The notes beneath the pieces are model-generated. The model was given only the letters and a program-made list of their open reading frames with translations, searched no databases and had not been told where the DNA came from. Both the position numbers and the translations under genes were made by a program. From Malus domestica (Eukaryota; Streptophyta; Magnoliopsida; Rosales; Rosaceae): DNA of 64,000 bases. Within the stretch, counting starts at the first letter, position 1, and every line of letters begins with the position of its first letter. The DNA is taken from positions 36,539,001 to 36,603,000 of the forward strand of contig NC_091663.1 in assembly GCF_042453785.1 (NCBI RefSeq), read 5' to 3'. Positions 1 to 16,962 of the stretch are shown here, piece after piece.

Positions 1-844
1 TGAATATGAGAAAGCCAAGGATATGGCTGCTGCTGCTTTGGCCTACAAATGCATGGAGGTGGCTTATATGAGGGCGGTATACTGCTCACATGCCAGTGCA
101 AGCAGAGATCGTTTTGAGTTGCAAAGAGCTTTACAATTGGTTCCTCCTGGTAAATTGACCAGTCTAAGTGAGCTGTTACTTGGTTCTAGAGGAGATGCAA
201 GGCTCTTAATAGCCTTGTTTTGAATTGTTGCTAATTTGATATCCTTGCTGCTTTTCTATCAGGTGAATCTCCTTCTTCCTCTGCCTCTGATGTTGATAAC
301 CTAAATAACCCCTCAACGGTTGACAAGGTTGCCTTACCCAAGGGCGTTAGCTCTCCCCAAGTTGCTGGAAACCATGTTATTGCTGCCCGAAACCGTCCCA
401 ATTTCCTCCGGATACTCAATTTTGTAAGTTTATATAGATCCTATATTGAAACTTCAATTTGTTACGCTTGTACTGTTGCACAAATTTTCATCACAATTAA
501 TTTATTCTAGATTTTTAGTATGTATAACGTGGTCAGAGAAGGGCATGAACAAGAATTGACTATCAATTTATTTAAGAATGGGTATTCTCCTTTTACAATA
601 GAGAGGTGTGGACAACGAATGAACATTTTGTAAATATGATTACTTGCAGACTCAGGATGTAAATTTTGCAATGGAAGCGTCGAGGAAATCGCGGCTTGCA
701 TTTGCAGCTGCTAATACAAACACGGGAGATGCTAAGCGTTCAGAAGGTATTTCTGCCATTAAAAGGGCTCTTGACTTTCACTTCCAAGACGTAGAAGGAT
801 TGCTACATTTGGTACGGCTCGCAATGGATGCTATCAGCCGGTAA
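1..844 (+). CDS. CW-type zinc finger protein, C-terminal part (partial gene)
   Basis: Only the last three coding exons lie in the window: <1-149 (first full codon at base 2), 263-423 and 650-844, with TAA at 842-844. All introns have GT/AG borders and the phases join cleanly. The C-terminus reads ...KCMEVAYMR..., a Ser/Asn-rich linker, ...NRPNFLRILNF, then ...DFHFQDVEGLLHLVRLAMDAISR-stop. I recognise this as the conserved tail of the plant CW-domain zinc finger family (nuclear proteins whose CW domain reads methylated histone H3K4). The CW domain itself would lie upstream, outside the window, so the assignment rests on the tail alone. The tail is largely helical, with no membrane segment. The reading frame is intact to the stop, so nothing suggests a pseudogene. 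The next gene, CUL1, is convergent on the other strand. Confidence 0.75.
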
Positions 845-2466
845 AAGAGGCAAGTAGTTTTGGGATGATTCAACCCTCGAAGGTTTATCTATTGGTGAAT
901 CCTTGGTCTCATGCCTTAAGAAGGGAGGAAAAAGAGGCTGTCCTTGATACTTCTGCTGAACTGCTTGGAACTTTTGTTGAGGAACTGGTTGTTTCTCTTC
1001 TTGTTTCAAGTAGATGACTCCTAGTCATTTTATTTTGTGGTCCTGAATCTGCTTGCAAGCGCTGACAGAGACCAAACAGGTTATTCAGATCTCAATTATT
1101 TATTTTGAGGTATTGTGAACCATCGTCAAGTACAGCTCTGCTGAAAAGGTTCTGAGCAGCTTCTGAAGGTGGATTTACTTCATCAAGAATGTGAGGAGAG
1201 ATATAATAGTTGTATATAAGGACGAGAAAACGAGTTCTAAAATCAATAGGGGATTTATTTCGAGTCTCAAAACCAGAACTTACAGCTTTGGGGATCCTTT
1301 ATTGTTCAGACTGTTAACTTATCTTGATAATCCGTTATCTTGAACTGTGTGGAGAAGACTCTGGCAGCTGCCAGTATGTGCGCAAACTGTCTGATCTGAT
1401 TCAACAGATTGAGACCATATCAACACTGTAGAAAATGGTGAAAACAATGGAAACCGTAGGTATGCTGTTTTTCTAATAGATAATCTCTTATTTTCCCCAT
1501 CAAACCTTTTTTTCTTTTCAGTTACCATTTTAGTTGTTTGCACTTTTTTGTCTGAATTTGATTTTGATACATGTGCAGGTTGTCTTCACCTTTGTTGTAG
1601 TTAGGATATCCTCTTTTGCGTTAATAGACACGAAATCAGAAAAAGAAAAAAAATACATTATCAGCGAATTATTGTCACGGTCATGCATGTTAGCTCCAAT
1701 CTGCTGCGCTTGCCGGAGTTTCTTTCCTCAAAGGTTTGTTAGCTGTTATTGTTGTGAAAGTTTGATGATTCATTCTATGTTCATTCGTCTCCAACCGGCT
1801 TTCTGTTTTCACTTTCTCCTTCCAGTGGCTACAATGTATATATACAAATTATTGAAGAATCTGCACGTGTTTCCGTCTGTAAAGAGAAGGGGATCGGTTG
1901 GATATTATTATGTCGGTCCTTGAGATCTAACAGGTAAGGTTCTAATGCTTTTGTAATGTTAAATCTGTTCTCCAGACTTCAGATAATTATAATTACTTTT
2001 CCATGCATGAGAGTGAGAGGAGACAGCATTGAACCCGATTATTCTAGCGTAGTGATCTTCACATTCCCGTTTTCTCCTTTTGCATTTGTTTCCGTCTCTT
2101 GATTCTCCTTGGATTTAATTCAGTCGAAGGACTAGAAAAAGCAATATCAACTCTAATAAGAATGCAATGACTGATCACCCCCTTAGTTCAAATCTTGCAT
2201 TTATAGGAGCATATAATGTTTCGTTAACCGGACGGGGTCTCTGCTTGCAGGTTGAGCAGCGGGCGGGGGCGGTTCTCTATCTAGTAGACAACTGAGTTCG
2301 ATCTGATATTCTTGTTTCGAGTTTTGCCGGATGTGGGTAGTGCATAGTTTCCGAATAGCTAGTCACTAAACGATTGTTTAGGTTTACACAATAAGGTTTA
2401 GAATTACTTCAATAGTTGATTACCCGTAGCGACAGCGATAGTAATTATCCGGGTTTTGTCAATAAA
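845..2466 (+). other. 3' UTR and downstream DNA of the CW-type zinc finger gene
   Basis: No convincing coding sequence follows the stop codon. The short open frames here (for example 1534-1923) are low in complexity and resemble no family I know. An AATAAA at 2461-2466 is a possible poly(A) signal, but the 3' UTR end cannot be fixed from sequence alone. Confidence 0.35.
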
Positions 2467-3589
2467 GCTTTGAGTTTGAAGGAATGACATTCATGGCAGA
2501 AGCTGGAAGTGGATACCTGTGTTACAACCGTTTTCAAATATTCGACTACTGAATGCTGCTCAAAATGTCGCCGGGAGAACCGAGCCTTTGAGATTGGCAT
2601 AATTTCTCACTTTGATCTCTGAGATTTAAAATCAATAGAATTGGTCTCTTTTGTCTATTGTTTATGACAGATTTGAGTTTTATTGGTTTTCTAAAAAGAC
2701 CACGTTTGTTACCAAATTGCCCTTGAACACCGCCATGCCACACCCGCCATTTCGAGAGTTTTCCAGCTTGGATCTGATTTGAGTCATCGGGTTCTCTTGG
2801 AGGCTTTGCGTCGATGGGACTTCCAAATATCGCAGATTTGATTGCACGAGGAACCGTTGGCAATGCTCCGGGGATGGATGAACATTTGAAGGGTGTTAGG
2901 GTTTATGTTGTGTAGAGAGAGAGGTTATATAAAAAATTCAAGTAATGTGTACTTTTTTGTTTTTTCATAAATTAAAAATTATAAAAAAAGAAAAAAGAAA
3001 AGTCTTAAGAGTGGGGTGAATTTAGATAGAGTTGTGCTGCAAATGGCTATCTACCGGAAATAAGTGTTGTCTTTGTACCATTGCGTGAGTTTGAATTCCT
3101 TCGGCTCTCTAATCTAACTTCTAATCTAATAAATTTATCTTTTGACAACAACAAAAAAAACAATAGAGTTGTGTTTAAATAGAAAAACGGTAACAAAACC
3201 GAAAAGTAGTGTGTAAATCATTATTTTTGTGAAAATGATAATTGTTGAGTTTTTGGGAAGTCGATGCTTGAATTTTAACAAGCTTGATGGTTATTAAACA
3301 TCTCAAAAAACCGATGAAATCCTGAGTTATAGCTCGCAATTTTTATTAAAAATGTAACTTTTGAGTTTTCTTGATATCTTTTGCATGTGTAAATCTGTAA
3401 TAAGTATTTTTTTTATTATTATTATTAGTTTTAACCTCAAAAGTAGAAAATTAAGAAAAATTCTAGCTGGAACAAAAACTAGCCAAAATGTCAATAAAAT
3501 CGTGAATTATAGTTCACAGTTTTTATGACCAACAAACCTCACCCTTAAATTACATGGTCCCTTGGTCACATGGCGACCAACGAATGCTT
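2467..3589. other. Intergenic AT-rich DNA
   Basis: This stretch lies between the zinc finger gene and the MITE. A minus-strand open frame at 2546-2863 has no recognisable motif, and the segment near 2590-2660 looks like a dispersed non-coding repeat. From 3000 on the DNA is AT-rich with short A and T runs. No gene seen. Confidence 0.4.
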
Positions 3590-3592
3590 TTA

Positions 3593-4531
3593 GGCCATCT
3601 CCAACCGAAGGAGGGTCAAAGGGCTCCCTTTAGCCTTATAGCTCTTCAAGAAATTATATTTTAATGAACAGTGATAGGCCATATTTTACACCATCTCTAA
3701 CCGAGGGGGCCAAAGGGCCATAGGCTAGACATAGCCCTTTGACAAAAAACTATCTCCAACCGAGGGGGCCAAAGGGTCATAAGTCAAAATAATTTATTAG
3801 TTTAATTAAATTAATATGGTTAATTAAATTAAACTACGATATTAAAATAAGGTTTTCGGACATATTTTGAGTGCCACTTGTCACCAAATGAATAAGCCTT
3901 CGGATTTCTTATCTTTATATAATCTCAATAATATTTTGGATAGGATTTCGAGTAACACGTGTCGCTAACGTGAGTAACTCCAGATTTCTTATCTTTATGT
4001 AATCTCAATAATTTTTCGGATAAGATTTCGAATGCCACGTGTCGAGATGTAATTGGTTGTGCAAATTTTAGATAGAATTCTTATCTATGTGACACTTCTT
4101 ATCTTCAGTTTTCAATGTTGTAGGAATGGTGTAGGAATTTATAGGATTTTTTTTTTTAAATTCGTCCAAAAAAAAATATTTCAAATTCCAACAGTAACCT
4201 GACAGCTGCATGACGTTAGCTAGCTAACGCCAAGTAGCCATTGCCATTCAAATAGGAACCAGGTAGCCATTGCCATTCAAATGGGTTGAGGTGGAGGGCT
4301 GGCAATGTCAAGCTTGACATTCTGGAGCGGGAGGGTTGGCAAAATGTCAAGTTTGACATTATGGCGTTGGAGGCCTGGCTAGAAATGGCCAGCCCACTGT
4401 CCTAGTTTTGGGGTTTGGGTCTTGTGGGGCCCACAAGCCCTTTGGCCTGCCCTCAGATGGAGACGTTTTTCGTGTCATTCTGAGCTATTTTTAGCCATAT
4501 GGTCCTTTGGCCGGGTCAGTTGAAGATAGCC
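3593..4531. mobile_element. MITE of PIF/Harbinger type, about 940 bp, with TTA target duplication
   Basis: The left end reads GGCCATCTCCAACCGAAGGA and the right end, reverse complemented, reads GGCTATCTTCAACTGACCCG, giving imperfect terminal inverted repeats of about 30 bp. TTA flanks both ends (3590-3592 and 4532-4534), the usual target duplication of PIF/Harbinger elements. The terminal motif with GGGGGCCAAAGGGCC recurs inside at about 3690-3720 and 3750-3780, so the left end looks multiplied. No transposase is encoded, so the element is non-autonomous. Confidence 0.75.
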
Positions 4532-4534
4532 TTA

Positions 4535-5311
4535 ATGTCTCAAACTCAACTGTTGATATCAAAGAATAAATGTACGAATTTGAATATCAAATCAAGCGGT
4601 GAGTTGCCATTTATTCTTGGTCACTAGGTAACCAAGAGAACAAAACTCACGAAGCATAAACCAAAGACTTTTTAGCCGTACGAGTCCCCTGAGATTGGCT
4701 AATCTCATTTTGGTCCCTAACAATAAATTTTGATAAAGGTGATCCCTTTGTTCACCGTAAATCATTTTGATCATTCCGTGAAAAATCTATCAATATCCTC
4801 TTTAAATTGTCATGTGAGCGACCACCTTTTTAAAGGTATTTTTGTCACGCTAGACCCTCCACTTCACGAGAATGTTAACTTTTTCATGAAATGACCAAAA
4901 TAAATTTAAAGTGAACAAGCTCATAGACCGCTCGTATTGATTTTCACTTTTAGATACCAAAGTGGGTAATTATGTTAATCTTGGGAGAAAAAGTTTACAC
5001 TGGTTTGGACTTGGAAACCTCGTTAAGCAACCACGAACACAAAAAATTTAATAATATTTGCCATTAATAAATAGTAGTAATAATAACAGGGATATGGGTC
5101 AATTGCACAAAAATGGCGTTAAGACCGGATTGCACAAAAATCTTCCACTCCTTCCAAAATCCTAGCATTTCTAAAAGAGCTGCACACAATTTACAGCAGA
5201 TCTCTCGGCTCTCAAGTCCGAAGAAGAAGAAGAAGAAGAAGAAGAAACTATGGTTCGAGCTTTCTGATTAGGGTTTTCAACTAGTCCCTAGTATATACCC
5301 ACGCAACCGAA
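4535..5311. other. Intergenic DNA and likely CUL1 3' UTR
   Basis: The DNA between the MITE and the CUL1 stop codon has no coding signal. The CUL1 3' UTR is expected in the last few hundred bases. A (GAA)n microsatellite lies at 5220-5246 in this region. Confidence 0.4.
5220..5246. repeat. (GAA)n microsatellite
   Basis: About nine GAA triplets in a row, close to the 3' end of CUL1, probably in its 3' UTR. On the gene strand it reads (TTC)n. Confidence 0.8.
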
Positions 5312-11236
<5,925 letters not shown>

Positions 11237-12130
11237 TTGTTTGAAACAAAAGTTTCGCTACCCTCCCACTACAATTCTATCAACATAGAAAGAAAAAAAA
11301 AACCCCAACAAAAGGTTAACCATATAGCCCACTTGTACATTCTCGAGTACACATACTGTTTATGTGCAAGTACATTTGTGTTAAAATTTGGAAATGATTA
11401 CAGAGTAACCCCCAATAGTCATGCCAAATGATTGGCAAATATATAACAACCATATATTCCATAACATCAACCGAAAAATGTATGGCGCCAATTAGTAATG
11501 ACAAACGACGAACAAACCATGGTAATCAAAGCAGTATAGCAATGCCATTAAAGTCATGGAGAACAACCCCAGATTAAATCATGAACAAACAACCCTAAAT
11601 AGATGATGATCAAGTGATGACACGGGAAGCCCCTAGATAGATAATAAACAAACAAAAATTGGGAATCATTATCCCACACAGAACATATAAACAATGCCAA
11701 CCAAATAAACCCCTAAAAACAAACAGATCGCTGGAAAAAAAAAAAAAAACCCAAAAAAGTAGAAACAAAACCCATAATCCTATACCACAAACAAGCACGA
11801 AAGCAATATTACACAGCGAAGAACAACAAGGAGACCGTAGAATCGAAGCTGACGAAGAAAAAAAGGACTGCCGCTGCGTGCGGGATTACAACATTCGAAA
11901 CAATGGGAAGAAGTTGCGGAGGAAGAAAGATTGTACCTTCCCAAAGAATTCGAAACGACGGGAAACCCAAATCGCAGAGAGAGAGAGTGCGTCGGACGGA
12001 GAGCGGAGAGAGCTAGGGAAAATCCACAAATCCAATCCCTGGAAATCGCGGAGAGGAAAATAGTGGGAGGACGAGGACGAGAGAAAGAGGCTAATCGGAA
12101 ATCAGGCTTTTCTTCCGTTTTATATAGAAA
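11237..12130 (-). promoter_or_regulatory. CUL1 promoter, 5' UTR and probable 5' UTR intron
   Basis: A TATA box (TATATAAA on the minus strand) lies at 12126-12119. Downstream on the minus strand is a CT-rich leader typical of plant 5' UTRs (about 12080-11940). A good donor, AAG|GTACAA, sits near 11936, and a pyrimidine tract followed by ...TTGTAG lies just upstream of the ATG near 11260. This suggests a 5' UTR intron of about 670 bp, as known for the Arabidopsis CUL1 gene. The start site and intron are inferred and need a transcript. Confidence 0.55.
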
Positions 12131-12490
12131 AAATGCCAGGACGAAAATAGTCAGCCAAATTCTAAAATAGGCTCTGCGGAAAATAGTAGGAATTTTTAAG
12201 CCTATATTTGTAAATTAAGTAATGCATCATACGTCATTGAGACGATATAAGTACACTGCTTCAACTTTTTTTTTTGCAAACGATATATTTTGTTAGATTA
12301 GTTACCGACGGTATTCGAACTCACACTGTAATGCAAAAACTCAACACATTTCTACCGCTTGTCACATTACTTAATACTGAAGTAACAGTTCAATTATTTA
12401 CAATTACGTTATATAGTTTATAACATATGATTTAAACAGATGACATTCTTAGCATTACTCTAATAATAATGTCTCCATTAATTTTTTTAT

Positions 12491-12738
12491 GAGTCTTTTT
12501 CAAACGGACCTTGATTGTCTGTCCTCCTCATCTCATACCCTTCTTATCCCCTTTTATTTATGTGGTCACGATTAAACCACATCAACATTTTATATTGATT
12601 TTTTTATAAAAATAATAAGATAAAAAGTAATGAGAATATAAAATGTTGACGTGACTTAACCGTGACTATAGAAAGGGATGAAAATAGTATGGAATGGGGA
12701 TGGCAGACAATTCAAATCCTTTTCAAACTGCTCTTAAA
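12491..12738. mobile_element. MITE with long inverted arms, about 250 bp
   Basis: The two halves are imperfect inverted copies of about 100 bp. The left arm contains TTGATTGTCTGTCCTCCTCA and further in CACATCAACATTTTATAT. The reverse complement of the right arm contains TTGAATTGTCTGCCATCCCC and CACGTCAACATTTTATAT. This foldback structure without coding capacity fits a MITE. A half copy of the same family seems to lie at about 51540-51630. Confidence 0.65.
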
Positions 12739-13224
12739 ATAGCTAAAAGTCTTTTTTTGAATGATTAAAGTCAGTTTTCGTATGACTTGTTGGAAAATTT
12801 ATTAGTCTTGAAACGCAAGTAGGAACGAGTGGGGGATTGTCTATTATTGCATGTTATTTAGAGTCTTCCTCTTCTCCTCTCTCAACACTATTTAAATTAC
12901 TTTTTAGTTATTTAAAAAAAAAATCCAACAAGTATGAGTGCCTTTTAGAAAAATCACTTGAATTTTGAATAAAAAATTAGACATGCTTTTGGTGTAATCA
13001 CTTCTTACAAAAACCAGCATAATGCTTCCCAACAAAAGCGATTTCGAAGACTATAGAAAATAATATTTTGTTGTTTTCATTGAATAAAAAAAAAAAAAAA
13101 CCAATTAGCAAAATCCTTTAACTACCATGTTCTTGTTGAATTGTTTATATAAATATTTATTTTGTTGGAAGGTTTATCTTGTTCTTTAAACCAGAGAGGC
13201 GTACTAGGAATAGATAAAAAAAAA
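12739..13224. other. AT-rich intergenic DNA
   Basis: Lies between two MITEs. It contains A and T runs (for example near 13086-13100) and no open frame or repeat that I can name. Confidence 0.4.
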
Positions 13225-13376
13225 GGAACTTTAACGAAAAGCACCCGGTACTGTTCACTTTAACGAAAAACCACATTTTTACACTAAAAAGTCAATCCTG
13301 GTACTATTTACTTTACCCTTTATTTTGTCCTTATCATTAAAACTCAAAGTTTTCAAGCCATTTTCATTAGTTTTCC
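13225..13376. mobile_element. 150-bp MITE with TTTAACGAAAA-type ends
   Basis: The left end reads GGAACTTTAACGAAAAGC and the right end, reverse complemented, reads GGAAAACTAATGAAAATG. A second copy in the opposite orientation lies at 15628-15783, and the two align over their whole length. Non-coding, therefore non-autonomous. Confidence 0.7.
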
Positions 13377-13858
13377 TTAAAAAAAATAGAAAGAATTGTC
13401 TCATATTGTTGGACTCCGTAAGCCCAAAGCCCGAACCTCAATTCATTAAGCCCATAAAAATATGGGTCGTCCCATAAACCTTATTGTACGGAACATAAAG
13501 CCCGAACATTTTATGGGCTTTGTGTGCTACGGCTTATGGACTTTATGTACATTTTAGGGTTTAGGAACCAAAATTTTCGGAAAATTTTAAGGTCGAAACA
13601 ATTTCGGATTCGGAATGGAAATTTTCGATTCGGATTGGCGCTTCCAATTCAATTTGCACCCCTACTTGCATGGTATGTATATGAGATAAAGATTGATTAT
13701 GGAATAAACATCCATGTTAAGGAGATACCCTTAATTTTTAGGTATTTCATACCGAAATTCATGTAGGATTCACCTTTTTATTCATTCCCTTGTCCCTTGG
13801 TGTTAGTAAACAAAGGCTATAACAACTGAACGTGCTCTTTCCAAGCTGAATGCACACT
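13377..13858. other. Intergenic DNA without recognised content
   Basis: A plus-strand open frame at 13524-13766 is not supported by any motif. Short GCCC/TATGGGCTT words repeat here near 13420-13520, but no element boundary is visible. Confidence 0.35.
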
Positions 13859-16800
13859 AGTAGCCTGCCATGTGAATCATTTTGACAGATAGTTGTTATT
13901 AGTTGGTAAGGTTACGCACTCACTTTGAGCCAACTAATTGACCATCGCATGAGAATCCGACCCATAGGAAGAGATACGACTATTGAATGTTTCAGTTACC
14001 TAAACGTGTTGGATTCAGATCACAAAATTGAACACAATTCAATTACTAAACGTGTAATCGAATACTTGTTGACCCTAAAAACTATCAAGCTTACATGGCC
14101 GCGCATGCTAAATGATTAATAAGCTAACTACATTATTCGGTTGTATGCGAGGTGTGCCAACTCATTGGTCGAAGAGTAAAATATGTTGATATCGCGTGCG
14201 GCGTGCTCTTGACTTCTCGATCTTGCTACTACAGCCGAAGAAGGATCACGTCTTGGCCTTCGGGTTTTAGAGCCTGAAGACAAGGCTGTTAGTTCTGCGA
14301 AGTTCACAAATCGTCCGGGTTCATTCTCGGTAATTATATTCGTGAGAGTATAAGTACACCGAACTGGTATCAGACTATACGGACACAAATACTTGAAAGA
14401 GATAAATGTCTTGATGGTAAATGTGGTTCGACCATTGGAATGCTGAACTCTAAAATGTACTTGTCAATATCCAATCATAAAATAAAACTCGACGTTCAAT
14501 GTGCTGAGCCTAGTAACCTATAACACCTCATTTCACCAAGAAAGCTGATGAGATGACATCTACCAACAAGAACTCGAAAATCCTTATTGATCGAGATTTG
14601 GATAAATAACCAGTCGGTCTCGAAACAGTGTTGTCTATCCAAACTTAAGGTGCTCCTTGGTTGGCTAATTCTACTACTCCAGTGCTGTCTATCCAAACTG
14701 AATATGTTGCCAGTTGCCTTCACAATGATGTTTATCCAAACTGAAGATGTGTTGGTGGGAAGAAAGGGGGAGAGGAAAAAATCTCAGGGTTGTTGAGAAG
14801 CTTTGCGCAGGGCACTTTGTGTGTTAATTTGAAGTGGGCATGAATGATGCAATCCCTTCTCTATTAATAACAACGAACCCCCCTTATGGTCAAACTAGAG
14901 ATGCACTTGGATTAGAATTCCTTATGCCAATCTGATCAGGTTTCGACCAATCCTAACCCCTATATGACTTTGAACCAAGCTCTTTAACAAATAAGATTCA
15001 TTCCCTAATTCTAAGCATCTTTAGCTTTAAGACTCCTTGTTAAACTAGGGTTTGACTACCTCACCCTTATCTTAAACCAATCTTCATTGCAACAGGATTC
15101 GGCCAACCTTGACTGGACAACCCATGACAAGATTCTAGAAGAATGTTATTGGGGCAAGAATGACTCTAAGCTCGGCCCCAAAATATTATTTTGGGCCCAA
15201 ACAAGACTTTATGGTGATCGGGTTAGTTCGGTTTGGTTGACGGTTTTCAAGTCCTTATCCACCTTCGACACAACACAGGTTGGTTTAATGTCCAAAAACC
15301 GACCAACTCCCTCCCTCATGAATTCGCCTATGACCTGAATCGAACAATAATTTTGGGCTGGTATATCGATTTTGCGATTAAAATGTCCTACCCTACATCC
15401 TTGTTGGAAAAAGATGCTCAACTTGCAGCGGTTGAGTCCTGTTTGGTGTCAATTAAACAGTTAAACATCGTAAAATATCCGGGCCATACATTCGGCCCCT
15501 ATATTCTTTATTTTTTAATTGGCCCTTACTTTCGCCCTTCATTGTTTTTTTTATATTTTTTGTTTTTTTTATATTTTGAATAGTAACCCTCACATATGTT
15601 GGTCTCAAATGGACCAACGCTTAAATATAAGGAAAACTAATGAAAAGTGCTTGAAAACTTTGAGTTTTAACGATAAGGACAAAATAAAGGGTAAAGTGAA
15701 TAGTACTAGGTTTGACTTTTTAGTGTAAAAATATGATTTTTCGTTAAAGTGAACAGTATCGAGAACTTTTCGTTAAAACTCCCTTAAATGTATAATCAAA
15801 ATTCTGATAAATAAATAACCAAAATTAAATAGACGGATTCATAGCATTACTTTTTTATATAATTTTTTTACAAATATTTTGTGAAGTCTATTTCATAATG
15901 TGTTTTAACAATTCGAGCTGTTTATTTTTTAAATATTCATTCTAAGATTATGTCTATAAAAAATCACCTAATTTTGAAACTACATGACGATTGAATTGAG
16001 AATTTAGGATTTCTTTGTAAAATTGTATTCCTCAATTTTCTTCACTACTAATAAATATTTTAATAGTTTTAAATTTGTCTAATTTTTTGTAAAGATAATC
16101 TATAAATAAAATTTTAAAAAATGAACTATTCAAAATATTAAAATATATTACAAAGTGCGCTTTCACAAATTATGTAAAAAATTGATACGCGAATCCATCA
16201 CGAATTAAATTATTAAGATAAATATATATGGCAAAATTGTAACCGTTGCTTCTTCATCTTCATCCTAAATGTAATGCATAAAAAACTCCAAAAACTCCAC
16301 TAATATTCTTCCTAATTTTCTTTCGGTCAGGAAAAAGTAATGCAACGTTTTCAATTTAGTCAACATTTTTTGTTGGCACTACGATCAAAGTAAGTACAGT
16401 GATTGCATATTTTAATGGGAACTGAATAAATCAAGAGGCACAGAACTGAAGACAAAAGGATAGAAAGATGGGTGGTGGTGAAAGCGAAGAGGGGAAGACG
16501 CTAGAGTTCACGCCGACATGGGTGGTCGCGGCGGTGTGCACGGTGATCGTCCCCCTTTCTCTTGCCGCCGAGCGCTTCCTCCACTACGGCGACAAGTACC
16601 TGAAGAGGAAGAACCAGACGTCGCTCTACGAAGTGTTGCAGAAAATCAAGGAGGAGCTTATGCTTATGGGGTTCATCTCTCTGCTCCTCACCGTCTTCCA
16701 GAACCTCATCTCCAAGTTCTGCGCCTCGGAGGACGTGATGGCACATCTCTTGCCGTGCAAACTCCCCGGCAAGGCTGAGGGGGCAGAACCCACCTCCCAT

Positions 16801-16939
16801 TTGCGCGGAATGCGGCGGCTCTTCTCGGAGGAGGGGTCGTCGCAGATGGGGTACTGCGCCAAAAAACACAAGGTGCCGTTGCTGTTACTCGAAGCTCTGC
16901 CCCATCTGCACATCTTCATCCACGTCCGCTTCTGCATTA
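13859..16939 (+). repeat. Tandem duplication unit 1 (carries truncated MLO copy)
   Basis: Segments of this unit recur in order downstream: 13862-13922 matches 16942-16995, a few tens of bases near 14037-14065 match 17000-17025, 15200-15475 matches 17025-17290, and 15500-16939 matches 17485-18800. The unit ends inside the MLO reading frame, where it joins the start of unit 2. About 14100-15190 has no counterpart in unit 2; it holds LTR-like non-coding DNA and three TATCCAAACTGAA-type short repeats at 14635-14745. Confidence 0.7.
15628..15783. mobile_element. MITE insertion, same family as 13225-13376, absent from the sister unit
   Basis: Ends are GGAAAACTAATGAAAAG and, in reverse complement, GGGAGTTTTAACGAAAAG. 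It is flanked by TTAAATA (15621-15627) and TTAAATG (15784-15790). In duplication unit 2 the same place (near 17650-17670) reads CGCTTAAATATATAATT without the element, an empty site. This gives the element limits and shows it inserted after the duplication or into one copy only. Confidence 0.8.
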
Positions 16940-16962
16940 GCCTGCCACGTGAATCATTCTGA
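16468..16962 (+). pseudogene. Truncated MLO-like copy (164-aa open frame)
   Basis: The first 150 codons align without gaps to the full MLO gene at 18310, starting from the same ATG and with the same GC-rich, intronless sequence. Membrane segments 1 and 2 and the first three conserved cysteines are present. After ...LHIFI there is an 18-bp deletion in membrane segment 3. Near 16939 the MLO frame ends at the duplication junction and reads into unrelated DNA, giving a foreign tail of about 8 residues. Sixteen of the 17 changed codons are amino-acid replacements. The copy keeps the same upstream region (about 0.9 kb), including TAAATATATAT near 16213, so it may still be transcribed. A functional MLO needs seven membrane segments, so I call it a pseudogene. 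A short regulatory or decoy protein cannot be excluded. Confidence 0.8.

Noticed and set aside
1534..1923. 129-aa open frame after the zinc finger gene
   Set aside because: No recognisable motif or start context. It lies in the probable 3' UTR.
2546..2863. 105-aa minus-strand frame left of the first MITE
   Set aside because: I looked for a gene fragment on both strands, but no motif could be named and the region resembles dispersed non-coding repeats.
11659..12063. 134-aa Lys/Arg-rich plus-strand frame
   Set aside because: It covers the antisense of the CUL1 5' UTR and its likely intron. Composition is that of a CT-rich leader read backwards.
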